64,000 nt of DNA from assembly GCF_030815405.1 (NCBI RefSeq), contig NZ_JAUSWX010000001.1, forward strand, positions 3,100,001 through 3,164,000, read 5' to 3'. Position 1 is the stretch's first letter, and each line of letters begins with the position of its first letter. Origin of the DNA: Agromyces albus (GTDB lineage: Bacteria; Actinomycetota; Actinomycetes; Actinomycetales; Microbacteriaceae). This document shows positions 42,329 through 51,553 of the stretch, piece after piece. A program made the position numbers and the translations under genes. The notes under the pieces are model-generated. The model ran no database searches. It was not told where the DNA came from and worked only from the letters and a program-made list of their open reading frames with translations.

Positions 42329-45300
42329 ATGCCTCTCGAAACCCCGAACGAACTCGCCGGCGCTCGCGCCGACATCGCGCGGCTCGCGGCCCGGCGGGAG
42401 CACGTCATCGCGACCACGGACGACCGCCGGCGCATCCGTCGTGACCTCCTCGGCATCGACGCGGATCTCGGTGCGCTCGTCGACGGCCTCCGCAATCGGG
42501 TCGACCCGTGCGACGCGTCACCAGAGGTGCCGCTCGTGCTGCTGCCCGTGCGCGTCGAGACGAAGCTCGTCGCCGGCACCACGACGCTGCGGGTGCGGAT
42601 CACGCCCGACGAGGTGCATATCGACAGCCTCGTGCGGGCCGTGGGCGACGACGAGCGAACCGCCGGCGCGGCATACTGGGCGACGCTCTGGGGCGATGCA
42701 GAGTCGGCGAGCGCTTGGCCCGACCTCGTCACCGAGGTCGGCGCGCGGCGGGCACCGTGGGTGGCCCACGTGACCACGCCGACCAACCTCGACGCCCTCG
42801 GGGACGGCGAACCCGCCTTCCCCGAGGCGCCCGCGGAGGTCACCCACGGCACGGTCGCACGATGCCTTCCCGACCAGTTCGTCGTGCGGGTCTTCCCGCG
42901 CGACAACGCGCCGATCACGGTCACCGGTGCGCCCATCGCCCGCGATGTGCCGATCTCTCCGATCGCCCTGGGCGACGACGAACTCACGGCGGTCGCAGGC
43001 ATCCACGTGCCCGCCGGGTCGGAGTGGACCGTGGATTTTCCGGCTGCGAAGGCCGCCGGCCTCGGCGTCGAGGTGACCTTGCCGGCCGGGACGAACATCG
43101 TCGATCGCATCGTCGTCGTCGGCACCCGCCGCTCCGTCTCCGAGGCCGACAACGCCGCCGATCTCATGGATTTGCTGATGAGTCACCGCTTTTCCGACGG
43201 AGCTTCGCTGCTCGCCGCCGGCACGCCGACGAACAACGCCGAAACAGCGCGTTCGCCCTATCGGGACAGCGCCGCGGCCGGGCCGCCGAACCTCCACACG
43301 ACCCCTCCATCGACGGATGCCTCCAAGCTCGCCGCCGCGCTCGGGATCGATGCCGCAGAGCTCGCGAGGATCCTCGACGATGGCCCGCCCTCGCCCCTGC
43401 AGGCCGCCGAGGCCGCGGCGAACACCGCCCTGTGGTTCGCGACCTGGGAGCCCGTGCTCGCCCGCCTCGACGACGCCGGCATCCCCGGAGTCACCCCCGC
43501 GAGCATCGAGTCGGCGCGGCGCCTGCACCGCGACCACGTGCGCGGCGCCGGCCCGGCACCCGTCCTGCGCATCGGCGCGCAGCCGTACGGGGTTCTGCCC
43601 GTGACCGAGCTCGGCCGGTGGCAGCCGCGCTCAGGCGATCTCACGGCACCGCTCGTGCCGCTCATCACGCGCACCCTCGCCCGGTGGGTGAGCCAGTCGC
43701 GCGTAGTGCCGCGCGTGCGGCCCGGGGGCGAGCTGGGCGACGACGAGCTGCTCGAGATGCTCGGCGCGAGCCCGGTCGCCACTGGCGTGCGTGCCCGGCC
43801 GGCGGTCGATGGCCCGAAGCTCTCCGCGTTCGCGGCGGCGACCGGTGCCGACGCGGCACAGGTGACGGCCGAGCGCCGGCTCCGCCAGGCGATGCTCGCC
43901 CAGTACTCGGTCGACGCGGCGAAACGGCTGCTCGCACCCGCGCTGCACGACGAGTCCCGCACGATCGCGCTGCCGATCGTGTCGGAGCGCGATGCTGAGG
44001 TCGTCGCCGAGATCCTCGCCGGTCGCACGCCGAAGGTCGACAGCGTGCTGCAGGCGTTGCTCGAGATCGCGTTGGACGAGGCGAATCGCTCGCTCGTGCG
44101 CGCAGCCCCGCAGCAGTACGTGAACCCGCTGCTCGAGCTCCTCGAACTCGATGACGACGTCTCGATCCTCGTGCGGAAGGCCGCCGCAGCCGACGGGGGC
44201 GGCGATGACGACGACCCCGAACGCTACTTCGAGGCCGCGGCGAAGGTCAGCGCCGTGCGGCACTTCGACGGGCAACCCGACGAGCCGCTGAGCCTCTCCG
44301 CGATCGAGCCCGTCGCCGAGGCGCGCACCTCGCTCGCGCAGGTCGCCGTGGGCCTCGGCATCACCTCGGAGGCGAAATGGGTCGGCGCGAACGCGGCCGC
44401 CGAGATCCTGAAGCGCTTCGCCGTGCGCGGGGAGGTGCGCGCTGCGATGACGGCCCTTGCCGCCGCCCCGCTCGCCGAACGCCGCATCGCCGTCGCCCAT
44501 GCCCTCGACCTCGCGTCCCACCGCATCGACGCCTGGGCGACCGCCCTCGCCGACTCGCGCCGGGCGACGCTCGCCGCGAGGAACCCGACCGGTGCCACCA
44601 TCGGCGCGTTCGGCTACGTCGAGGAGATCCGCCTCGGCGCGCAACGGCGCGAACCCGACGGATGGATCCATGCGCCGAGCAGCACGCACGCCGTCACGGC
44701 CGGGGTGCTCGCGAGCGCGCACCGCTCGAACATCGGGGCCGAGGTGGGGAGGCATCCGTTCGCCATCGATCTCAGCAGCCGACGTGGCGTCGCCATGCGG
44801 CGGATGCTCGAAGGCGCGCAGGCCGGCCAGGCGATCGGTGCGCTGCTCGGCTACCAGATCGAACGGGCGCTCGCCGGCACCTCGGCCGCACGGTTCCAGC
44901 TGACGCTTCGGGAGATCGCGCCGATGTCGACCGACGAGCTCGGGCACGAGCTCGGTGAGGGCGCCGAGAACACCCGGATCCGCGCGCGGGTCGCCGCTGC
45001 CGACGTGGTCGACGGGGCGACGCTGCTGCACCTGCACCCGATCGAGAGCCTCGCGGGCCAGAACCCGCCGCTTCGCCAGCGGCTCAGCGCCCGCCCGAAC
45101 AACGCCTTCGTCGCGCAGTGGGAGCCCGTCTCCCCCGAGGAGTGGGCGATCGTCGCCGAGGCGATGCGCGCCGCAGCGGCCACCCTCGACGCGGTCTCCG
45201 ACGCCCTGCTCAGCGAGTCGGTGCTGCAGTACGCGACGGGCAACGCGTCGCGCGCGTCCGCCGCGATGGACGCGATGTCGAGCGGCGCCGCCATCGACCC

Positions 45301-46897
45301 CGAACTCAGCGTGCTGGGCGTGCGGCAGTCGGGGCGCCTGCTCACCCACGGCCTGTTCGCCGCGATTCCCGACGGCGCGGCCGGCTGGTCGTCGACGCGA
45401 CCGCGTGCGGTGGCGGAGCCGCGGCTCGAGGCGTGGGCGGCTCGGCGGCTCGGTGATCCGGCCGACATCGTCGTGACGGATGCCGCGGGCTCGCGTCACA
45501 CGCTCGACGAGGCCGGCTGGGCCGCCCTCGACCTCGTCTTCACCGACGACCTCGCCTCGCTCGAACGCGAGCTGCGCGCGTCGATCCCCTCGCTCGGCGA
45601 CACCCCGCTCGCCATGAGCCGCGACGACGACTGGCCCGTCAACACGCAGCCCCTGCTGCGGGTGGCGACCCTCGCGGCAACCCTCCGCACCCTCATCGCG
45701 GGCGCCTCCCCCGTCACCCCCGACGCGCTCGTGCGCACCGGCGAGCGCCCCGAGCGAACGATCGACGTCGACGAACTGCTGGACCGCGCCGAGGCACTGC
45801 TCGACCGGCTCGACGATGCGCTCGACGCCGGCGCGGACGCGATCGCCGCCGTCGACCCCGCGACGCTTGCCGTCGAGGAGGACGAGGTGGCGGGCGTCGT
45901 CGACGCGGTGCGCGGGCTCGCCGCCTTCGGCGTGCCGCTCGAACCCGACCCGGCGATTCCGCCGAACGTCGCGTGGGCGTGGGGTGCGTGGCACGCGGCT
46001 TCCGTTCGCCTCGAAGCAGGCCGCCGGACGCTGCAGTCTGCCCGTGCGCCGCGAGACCCGGCGTGGACCACCCCAGAGCTCGTCGACGCGGCGCAGTCGA
46101 TCGCCGAAGGCGTGCTCGGCGACGGGTTCCTGATGCTGCCGCTGCTCGTGCCGGCCGACGCAGACGCATTCGCCCAAGCCGTGACCGCACCCGCGTTCGG
46201 GCCGCCGCCCCGGGCGAAGGTGCACGCCTTCGTGCGCGACCACGCAGCCGTGCGTGCCGGGGTCGGCCGCCTCGCCGAGGCGCAGCTGCTCGGCAGCGCG
46301 CTCGGCCGCGCCGTGCCGCTCACCGTCGTGCAGCTCACCGAACGCGACGGCGCCACGCCCGCCGCCGGCACCGACCGCTGGCTCGCCGGTCCGTTGCCCG
46401 ACGACGTGCCGTGGCCTGCCACCACCGCAACCCACCTCGTCGTCGAGATCGTCGGAAGCGGCGGTGGTGCGCTCGCCGTCGCGTTCGCCGGCCTCGCCTT
46501 CGACGGCTGGACCGAGACGCTGCCGTTCCAGCCCGACCCGCGCGCCTTCGACCCCGCCGCACCCGAGAACCCGCTGCGCGCCGCACGCGCGACCACCGGG
46601 CTCGCCGTGCATGCGAACCAGGCGTCGGCCCGCGCCCCGCAGGTGCTGCTCTCGGCGATCTCGCCCGACGGCATGCGCTGGACGACCGACGCCGTCGTCG
46701 AGACCGTGCTCGAGGCTGTCGACCTCGCCCGCGCCCGGCTCGTGACCCTCGAACATGCGCCCGGCGACGCCGCGGTGCTGCCCGCGATCTACGTCAAGAG
46801 CCCGTGGCTGCAAGCGAGCAAAGGCCTGGTCTTCGCCGAGCTCGCCGACGTCGACTGGAAGCTCGCCGGCATCCCATTCCTCTCGGAGGTGGACTGA
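42329..46897 (+). CDS. very large uncharacterised protein (island gene 3), 1522 aa
   Basis: The start is set by CGGAGCGTGAGCC before ATG 42329, and the stop overlaps gene 4 (TGATG). Residues about 10-45 form a helical, Arg-rich segment; then VPLVLLPVRVETKLV and VRITPDEVHIDSL open a conserved-looking domain (to about 200). A long helical middle is followed by a C-terminal domain with TTGLAVHANQASARAPQVLLSAI and VLPAIYVKSPWLQASKG. No enzyme motif, signal peptide or membrane helix is visible. The product may be a structural subunit; that is a guess from size and company. Confidence 0.68.
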   Translation: MPLETPNELAGARADIARLAARREHVIATTDDRRRIRRDLLGIDADLGALVDGLRNRVDPCDASPEVPLVLLPVRVETKLVAGTTTLRVRITPDEVHIDSLVRAVGDDERTAGAAYWATLWGDAESASAWPDLVTEVGARRAPWVAHVTTPTNLDALGDGEPAFPEAPAEVTHGTVARCLPDQFVVRVFPRDNAPITVTGAPIARDVPISPIALGDDELTAVAGIHVPAGSEWTVDFPAAKAAGLGVEVTLPAGTNIVDRIVVVGTRRSVSEADNAADLMDLLMSHRFSDGASLLAAGTPTNNAETARSPYRDSAAAGPPNLHTTPPSTDASKLAAALGIDAAELARILDDGPPSPLQAAEAAANTALWFATWEPVLARLDDAGIPGVTPASIESARRLHRDHVRGAGPAPVLRIGAQPYGVLPVTELGRWQPRSGDLTAPLVPLITRTLARWVSQSRVVPRVRPGGELGDDELLEMLGASPVATGVRARPAVDGPKLSAFAAATGADAAQVTAERRLRQAMLAQYSVDAAKRLLAPALHDESRTIALPIVSERDAEVVAEILAGRTPKVDSVLQALLEIALDEANRSLVRAAPQQYVNPLLELLELDDDVSILVRKAAAADGGGDDDDPERYFEAAAKVSAVRHFDGQPDEPLSLSAIEPVAEARTSLAQVAVGLGITSEAKWVGANAAAEILKRFAVRGEVRAAMTALAAAPLAERRIAVAHALDLASHRIDAWATALADSRRATLAARNPTGATIGAFGYVEEIRLGAQRREPDGWIHAPSSTHAVTAGVLASAHRSNIGAEVGRHPFAIDLSSRRGVAMRRMLEGAQAGQAIGALLGYQIERALAGTSAARFQLTLREIAPMSTDELGHELGEGAENTRIRARVAAADVVDGATLLHLHPIESLAGQNPPLRQRLSARPNNAFVAQWEPVSPEEWAIVAEAMRAAAATLDAVSDALLSESVLQYATGNASRASAAMDAMSSGAAIDPELSVLGVRQSGRLLTHGLFAAIPDGAAGWSSTRPRAVAEPRLEAWAARRLGDPADIVVTDAAGSRHTLDEAGWAALDLVFTDDLASLERELRASIPSLGDTPLAMSRDDDWPVNTQPLLRVATLAATLRTLIAGASPVTPDALVRTGERPERTIDVDELLDRAEALLDRLDDALDAGADAIAAVDPATLAVEEDEVAGVVDAVRGLAAFGVPLEPDPAIPPNVAWAWGAWHAASVRLEAGRRTLQSARAPRDPAWTTPELVDAAQSIAEGVLGDGFLMLPLLVPADADAFAQAVTAPAFGPPPRAKVHAFVRDHAAVRAGVGRLAEAQLLGSALGRAVPLTVVQLTERDGATPAAGTDRWLAGPLPDDVPWPATTATHLVVEIVGSGGGALAVAFAGLAFDGWTETLPFQPDPRAFDPAAPENPLRAARATTGLAVHANQASARAPQVLLSAISPDGMRWTTDAVVETVLEAVDLARARLVTLEHAPGDAAVLPAIYVKSPWLQASKGLVFAELADVDWKLAGIPFLSEVD

Positions 46898-48678
46898 TGG
46901 GAAAGATCGACCCGCTGGCCGTCGTCACCGCGGCGCAGCCGAACTCCCGCCTGGCAGAACTCATCAAGCTGTTCCCCGTCGCCGACCCGCCCGCGATGGT
47001 GCGCCTCGAGCCCGACTCGATCACCGGCGATCCGGCACCCGGAACCGAGGCACGCCTGGGGGACCCCGCGTGGATGCTCGGCCGGCAATGGCAGTTCGGC
47101 GAGCTCACCGGAGAGGACGCCGGCACGGTCGTGTCGGTGCACGTGGCCTCGCGGTCGCTGCCCGTGACCGCGTGGGCGCCGCTCGACGACGCCACCGGCG
47201 AACCGGGAGCACCGCTCGGCGAGATGGCGTGGCGGCCCTGGCGCCCGGGGGCGATCCTCGAGGAGCTGGTGCAGGATGTGCCCGCGCTCGGCTTCGGCAG
47301 GGGCCTGCGCCAGCGCGCCGAGGCCGGCGCTCAACTCGTGGACCTCCTCGTCGACGCCGGAGCGCCCGAGGTCGCCGCGGCGCTCGTGGCAAGACATCCG
47401 CTCGCCCTCGAACCCGACCCGAACGACCCCGACGGCACCCTCGACACCAAAGTGGGTCGGCTCTTCGCCGTGCTCGGCGGCGCGCTGCCCGACGGACTCG
47501 CCATCGCCGAGGAGCTCGCGGCGGGCGAACCCGACTGGGTGAGCGGCGCCGACGATGCGGACGCGGTGCGCGCTGCGGCCTCGGACTGGCTCGACTGGTT
47601 CCAGGGCGCACCCGACTCGGGCGGTGCCTGGTCGGTGGATCGGCTCGAGTACCGCTTCGCGCTGCGCTTCGGCGACGACGACCACGCGATCGTCGCGCGC
47701 GGCACCCAGTTCGGCTCGGCCGAAGTGCGCTGGAGCGACCTCGAGTGGGTCGAACGAGCCGGCGGTCAGGTGCCCGACGGGTCAGCCGACGGCACACCCG
47801 TCGACACCGAGGCGACGATGCTCGCCGCGCCGCTTCGATACCCGGCTATGCCGGCCGACCGTTACTGGCAACTCGAGGACGGCGCGATCGACCTCGGTGC
47901 GATCGAGGCACAACCGCACGACCTCGCCCGCATCTGTCTCGTCGAGTTCGCGATGTCCTCGGGCGACGACTGGCTGAGCGTGCCCGTCGACGGCCTGCTC
48001 GGCGCCGTCAACCAGATCACCCGCGTGGAGCTCACCGACGACTTCGGCGACTCGTCCGAGCTCACCGAGCTCGTCGACGAGCGCTTCACGATGTTCAAGC
48101 TCGCTTCGGCCACGGGACGGATGCTCCCGGGTGTCGTGCTGCCGCCGGTCGCCGCGGGCACGCTCGTCGGCGACGCGTTCGAGGAGGTGCTCTTCCTTCG
48201 CGACGAGATGGCGAACATGGCGTGGGCCATCGAGCAGACCGTGCAGGGCCCGAGCGGCGATCCCCGGTCGCGCGCGAGTGAGCCGCCGCCCGCACCCGAC
48301 CGGTGGCCGACCGGCCTTGGCCCTGAGGAACTCGTGTATCGCCTGCAGTCGCGCGTCCCCGCGCACTGGATCCCGCTCGTGCCGATCAGCACGGCCCCCG
48401 GGCAGGTGTCGCTGCGCAAGGGCGCGCTCCTCCGCGACGGCGAGCCCGTGCTGCCGACCGGCGTCACCCTCGAGCCGACACCGCTCACCTTCCCTGGCGA
48501 GGAGATTCCCCGCGAGGGCGTGCACCTGCGCGCCGTGCCCGTGCTCGCCCGCCGTGCCGACGGCCGCTACGTGCGCTGGACCGCCTACCGGGTGCGCACC
48601 GGCCGCGGCGAAGCGTCGAGCCGCCTCGCCTGGGACTCGGCGCTCGCGACGACGCAGATGCGGCACTTCGACCGCTGA
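46897..48678 (+). CDS. uncharacterised protein (island gene 4), 593 aa
   Basis: ATG 46897 overlaps the gene 3 stop; GGAGG lies upstream inside gene 3, so translation is coupled. The N terminus has a striking conserved-looking block: DPPAMVRLEPDSITGDPAPG followed by ARLGDPAWMLGRQWQFGELTGEDAG. Further on are RLEYRFALRFGDDDHAIVARG, VDTEATMLAAPLRYPAMPADRYWQLEDG and a C-terminal beta-rich part. No known domain, signal or membrane segment. It ends 10 bases before the right copy of the 39-base repeat. Confidence 0.7.
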   Translation: MGKIDPLAVVTAAQPNSRLAELIKLFPVADPPAMVRLEPDSITGDPAPGTEARLGDPAWMLGRQWQFGELTGEDAGTVVSVHVASRSLPVTAWAPLDDATGEPGAPLGEMAWRPWRPGAILEELVQDVPALGFGRGLRQRAEAGAQLVDLLVDAGAPEVAAALVARHPLALEPDPNDPDGTLDTKVGRLFAVLGGALPDGLAIAEELAAGEPDWVSGADDADAVRAAASDWLDWFQGAPDSGGAWSVDRLEYRFALRFGDDDHAIVARGTQFGSAEVRWSDLEWVERAGGQVPDGSADGTPVDTEATMLAAPLRYPAMPADRYWQLEDGAIDLGAIEAQPHDLARICLVEFAMSSGDDWLSVPVDGLLGAVNQITRVELTDDFGDSSELTELVDERFTMFKLASATGRMLPGVVLPPVAAGTLVGDAFEEVLFLRDEMANMAWAIEQTVQGPSGDPRSRASEPPPAPDRWPTGLGPEELVYRLQSRVPAHWIPLVPISTAPGQVSLRKGALLRDGEPVLPTGVTLEPTPLTFPGEEIPREGVHLRAVPVLARRADGRYVRWTAYRVRTGRGEASSRLAWDSALATTQMRHFDR

Positions 48679-48688
48679 GCGCGCCTCC

Positions 48689-48727
48689 GCCGAGAGCCTC
48701 GTACGGCTCGGGCTCGTCAGGCCCTGA
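48689..48727 (+). repeat. right copy of the 39-base repeat flanking the island
   Basis: It matches the 3' end of the epimerase gene (35579-35617) at 36 of 39 positions and would encode AESLVRLGLVRP and a stop, but no epimerase body precedes it. It marks the far boundary of the four-gene island. Confidence 0.7.
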
Positions 48728-48784
48728 AGGGGGTCTTGCGCCACGCGGTCGACGGGGGCAACCTGAGATCCGGAGGTCACGCTC

Positions 48785-49477
48785 ATGGCCCGTAACGATT
48801 CGACCGGGGCAAAAGCCCGAATCCCGGTTCGGATCCCTCACCGCGACATCGAACTCGATGGCGACCTCACCGTGCCCGCACATCCGCGCGGTCTTGTGGT
48901 CTTCGCGCACGGAAGCGGCAGCGGGCGGCACAGCCCGCGGAACCAGCACGTCGCGGCCGACCTCGCGTCGGCTGGATTCGCCACGCTGCTCATGGACCTG
49001 CTGACCCAAGCCGAGGAAGACGTCGATGTCGACACGAGGGAGCATCGATTCGACATCCCCCTGCTCGCCGCCCGAGTGGTCTCGGCGATCGACTGGGCCG
49101 AGGGCGTTCCCGAGGTCGCGGAGCTGCCGGTCATCGCATTCGGCGCGAGCACCGGCGCCGCCGCCGCGCTCGTCGCCGCGGCCAAGCGACCGGACCGCGT
49201 GGCCGGCGTCGTCTCGAGGGGCGGCAGGCCCGACCTCGCGGGCGACGCGCTCGCCGACGTGCGTGCCCCCGTGCTGCTCATCGTCGGCGGGAACGACCTC
49301 GTCGTGATCCAGCTGAACGAGGATGCCGCGCGCGAACTGACCGCACCGGTCGACATCCGGATCGTCCCGGGCGCAACGCACCTCTTCGAGGAGCCCGGCA
49401 CGCTCGACCGGGTGACCGACCTCGTACTCGAGGCGCTCGATCGTTGGTTGCCGACACCGACCGGCCGGCATCGGTGA
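48785..49477 (+). CDS. alpha/beta hydrolase, dienelactone-hydrolase-like
   Basis: This 230-aa protein has GLVVFAHGSGSGRHSPRN (oxyanion region), the nucleophile elbow AFGASTGAAAALVAA with Ser, VGGNDLVV with the acid and PGATHLFEEPG with the His. It resembles dienelactone hydrolase-type proteins often fused to phosphoribosyltransferases in actinobacteria; here it stands alone. The substrate is unknown. ATG 48785 has GGAGG nine bases upstream. Confidence 0.8.
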   Translation: MARNDSTGAKARIPVRIPHRDIELDGDLTVPAHPRGLVVFAHGSGSGRHSPRNQHVAADLASAGFATLLMDLLTQAEEDVDVDTREHRFDIPLLAARVVSAIDWAEGVPEVAELPVIAFGASTGAAAALVAAAKRPDRVAGVVSRGGRPDLAGDALADVRAPVLLIVGGNDLVVIQLNEDAARELTAPVDIRIVPGATHLFEEPGTLDRVTDLVLEALDRWLPTPTGRHR

Positions 49478-49492
49478 CGAGTCGAAGATGCC

Positions 49493-49521
49493 GGGGGCCG
49501 CTTCATGCGACCCCGGCCCCC
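49493..49521. terminator. hairpin between the hydrolase and GH127 genes
   Basis: GGGGGCCG (49493-49500) pairs with CGGCCCCC (49514-49521) around a 13-base loop, between two convergent stops. Confidence 0.5.
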
Positions 49522-49525
49522 GCGG

Positions 49526-51553
49526 TCACGCCGGCAGCCACACCCGCATCGTCGACGGCCCGCGCTGGGCCCACTCGTGATACGGCACGAGGGCGACTTC
49601 GTGCACGGATGCCTCGGCCTGCGCCGCGTCGACCTCGTCGCCGTACGGCCACGACCCGATCCCCGGATGCCGCTCCCGCACGGCGACGAGCACGCGCCCG
49701 TCGGCCTCGCGCGGCGGCACGGCGGCGTCGAGGAGGATGTCCGCGACATTCGTCGCCGTGATGCCCGCCTCGGCCAGGTCGACCGACTCGAGCGCGAAGA
49801 CCTCGGGGCCGCGCTCGACCACGAGGCATCCGCGCACCGCATCGATACGGGGGTCGGGCGAGGTGAACCGCGGCGCGATCGGCAAGTCGAGCTCGACGCG
49901 CTCGCCGGCTGCGAACGCACGGGTCACCCGGGCGTAGCCGGGCTCGAGCGCGGCCGACGCCTCCGGAACCACTGCCCCGGCCGCGTCGCGCACAGCGACC
50001 TGCGCTCCCGCCGCCCACGCGGGAACGCGCAGTGAGAGCGTCCACGGCACGGCGGCATCCGTCAGCACGCGCACTCGCACCGAGCCCTCGGCCGGGTACG
50101 CCGTCTCGACCTCGAGCGCGATCTCGCCGCCCCCGTCGAGCGTCGTGCGGATCGACGCGGGCGCGTACTGGTGCAGCTGCACACCCCCGGCGTCGGCGGT
50201 CGCGAGGTAGGCCGCGAGGCTCGCGAAGGTGCGGGCCACGTTGGGCGGGCAGCACGACACCTCGAACCACGGCGCCCGCAGCGACGACGACGCGCGCGGC
50301 GACACCTCGTCGGCCGAGGCGTGCTCGGCCGGCCGGCGCTGGTGGAGCGTGTTCGCGTAGTAGAACGACGTGCCCTCGGCCGACGGCGAGGTCGCCACGA
50401 CGTTGAAGAGTGTGCGCTCGATGAGGTCGGCGTAGCGGGACTCGCCCTCGGCGAGCAGCATCCGCCAGCTGAACATGATCGACGCGACGCCCGCGCACGT
50501 CTCGGAGTAGGCGCGATCGGAGGGCAGTTCGAAGTCGTCGCCGAACGCCTCGTCCTGATGGTGCGAGCCCTGCCCGCCCGTCACGTAGGTGCGGCGCGCG
50601 ACCGTGTTGGTCCACTGGCGTTCGAGCGCTCCGAGCAGCTCGGTGTCGCGGGTCTCCACCGCGAGGTCGACGGCGCCCGCGGCGAGGTAGTTGGCGCGCA
50701 CCGCGTGACCGCGCAGCACGTCGGCCTCCCGGACGGGAATGTCGTCCTGGTAGTACGAGCGGCCGAACTCGATGTCGGGCAGCACGCCCGTGCCGTGACG
50801 CTCGATGAACAGCTGCGCCTGGCGCAGATAGCGCTCGTCGCCGGTCACGCGCGAGAGCTCGACGAGCCCCAGCTCGATCTCGGCGTGGCCGCACATCGAC
50901 TGGATGCCGTCGTCGCCGAACACCTCGCACACGAGATCCGCCGCGCGTCGGGCGATGTCGATGAGCCCGTCGTCGGCGTCGGGACGTGTGCGCACCCGGG
51001 CGACCGCCGCCTGGAACAAGTGGCCGAGGTTGTAGAGCTCGTGGCCCGACTCGAGGTTCTCCCACCGCGGCTCCTGCCCGGGCCGGCCGAATCGCGTGTT
51101 CAGGTAGCCGTCGGGCTCCTGGGCGGCCGCGACTCGCGCGACGACGGCGCGGAATCGCGCATCGAGGCCGGCGATCGCGTCGGCGGAGCCCGCCGCGCCT
51201 GCGCCGGCTGCGTCATCCGCCGCACTGAGACGCCCGATCTCCCACGCCACCGCCTCGAGGTACTTGTAGACCTCGGAGTCCGAGAACTCCCGGCCGCGCC
51301 GGCCCTCGGGAAGCGCTCCGGATGCCGCGAGGTCGAAGTTCGCGATCCACCCTTCGCGCTCGAGCCAGCCGGCGATGTGCGCGAGGGTCGCCGTGCCGTT
51401 GACGCGCTGCCGTTCGCCCCAGAACCCGCCGCGAATCGTGACCTCGTCGAGGCCGAGCGGACGGAGGACGGCGTGCGATGGAGCAACGGGTGCGATGGGC
51501 GCTGCCGCGGTCCGAGCGGCGGACGTGGCGCGAGCGGTGAAGGTCATGTTCAT
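49526..51553 (-). CDS. GH127-type beta-L-arabinofuranosidase-like glycosidase
   Basis: This 675-aa protein has an alpha/alpha-barrel and C-terminal beta domains of the GH127 (DUF1680) family. Three family marks are present: RGGFWGERQRVNG at the N terminus, YSETCAGVAS and FEVSCCPPNVARTF, the last two carrying the Glu and three Cys that bind zinc, one Cys being the nucleophile. There is no signal peptide, so it acts on sugars already imported. The ATG at 51553 overlaps the stop of the permease gene (ATGA). As the last gene of the ABC operon it probably trims arabinose-containing oligosaccharides; the exact sugar is inference. Confidence 0.86.
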   Translation of the reverse strand: MNMTFTARATSAARTAAAPIAPVAPSHAVLRPLGLDEVTIRGGFWGERQRVNGTATLAHIAGWLEREGWIANFDLAASGALPEGRRGREFSDSEVYKYLEAVAWEIGRLSAADDAAGAGAAGSADAIAGLDARFRAVVARVAAAQEPDGYLNTRFGRPGQEPRWENLESGHELYNLGHLFQAAVARVRTRPDADDGLIDIARRAADLVCEVFGDDGIQSMCGHAEIELGLVELSRVTGDERYLRQAQLFIERHGTGVLPDIEFGRSYYQDDIPVREADVLRGHAVRANYLAAGAVDLAVETRDTELLGALERQWTNTVARRTYVTGGQGSHHQDEAFGDDFELPSDRAYSETCAGVASIMFSWRMLLAEGESRYADLIERTLFNVVATSPSAEGTSFYYANTLHQRRPAEHASADEVSPRASSSLRAPWFEVSCCPPNVARTFASLAAYLATADAGGVQLHQYAPASIRTTLDGGGEIALEVETAYPAEGSVRVRVLTDAAVPWTLSLRVPAWAAGAQVAVRDAAGAVVPEASAALEPGYARVTRAFAAGERVELDLPIAPRFTSPDPRIDAVRGCLVVERGPEVFALESVDLAEAGITATNVADILLDAAVPPREADGRVLVAVRERHPGIGSWPYGDEVDAAQAEASVHEVALVPYHEWAQRGPSTMRVWLPA

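Noticed and set aside
38906..42403. A 1165-codon open frame on the minus strand opposite island gene 2.
   Set aside because: Very GC-rich coding DNA leaves long open antisense frames. This one has the Arg/Gly/His/Pro-rich composition of a shadow, no ribosome site and no recognisable domain, while the plus-strand frame has normal protein composition and tight spacing to its neighbours.
43631..46813. A 1060-codon minus-strand frame opposite island gene 3.
   Set aside because: Same reason: shadow composition and no domain. The plus-strand gene has a ribosome site and couples to gene 4.
35878..48678. Island read as a contractile injection system or phage tail.
   Set aside because: No sheath, tube, baseplate, spike or AAA+ ATPase-like sequence is visible, and proteins of 1000-1500 aa without tail motifs do not match known tail gene orders.
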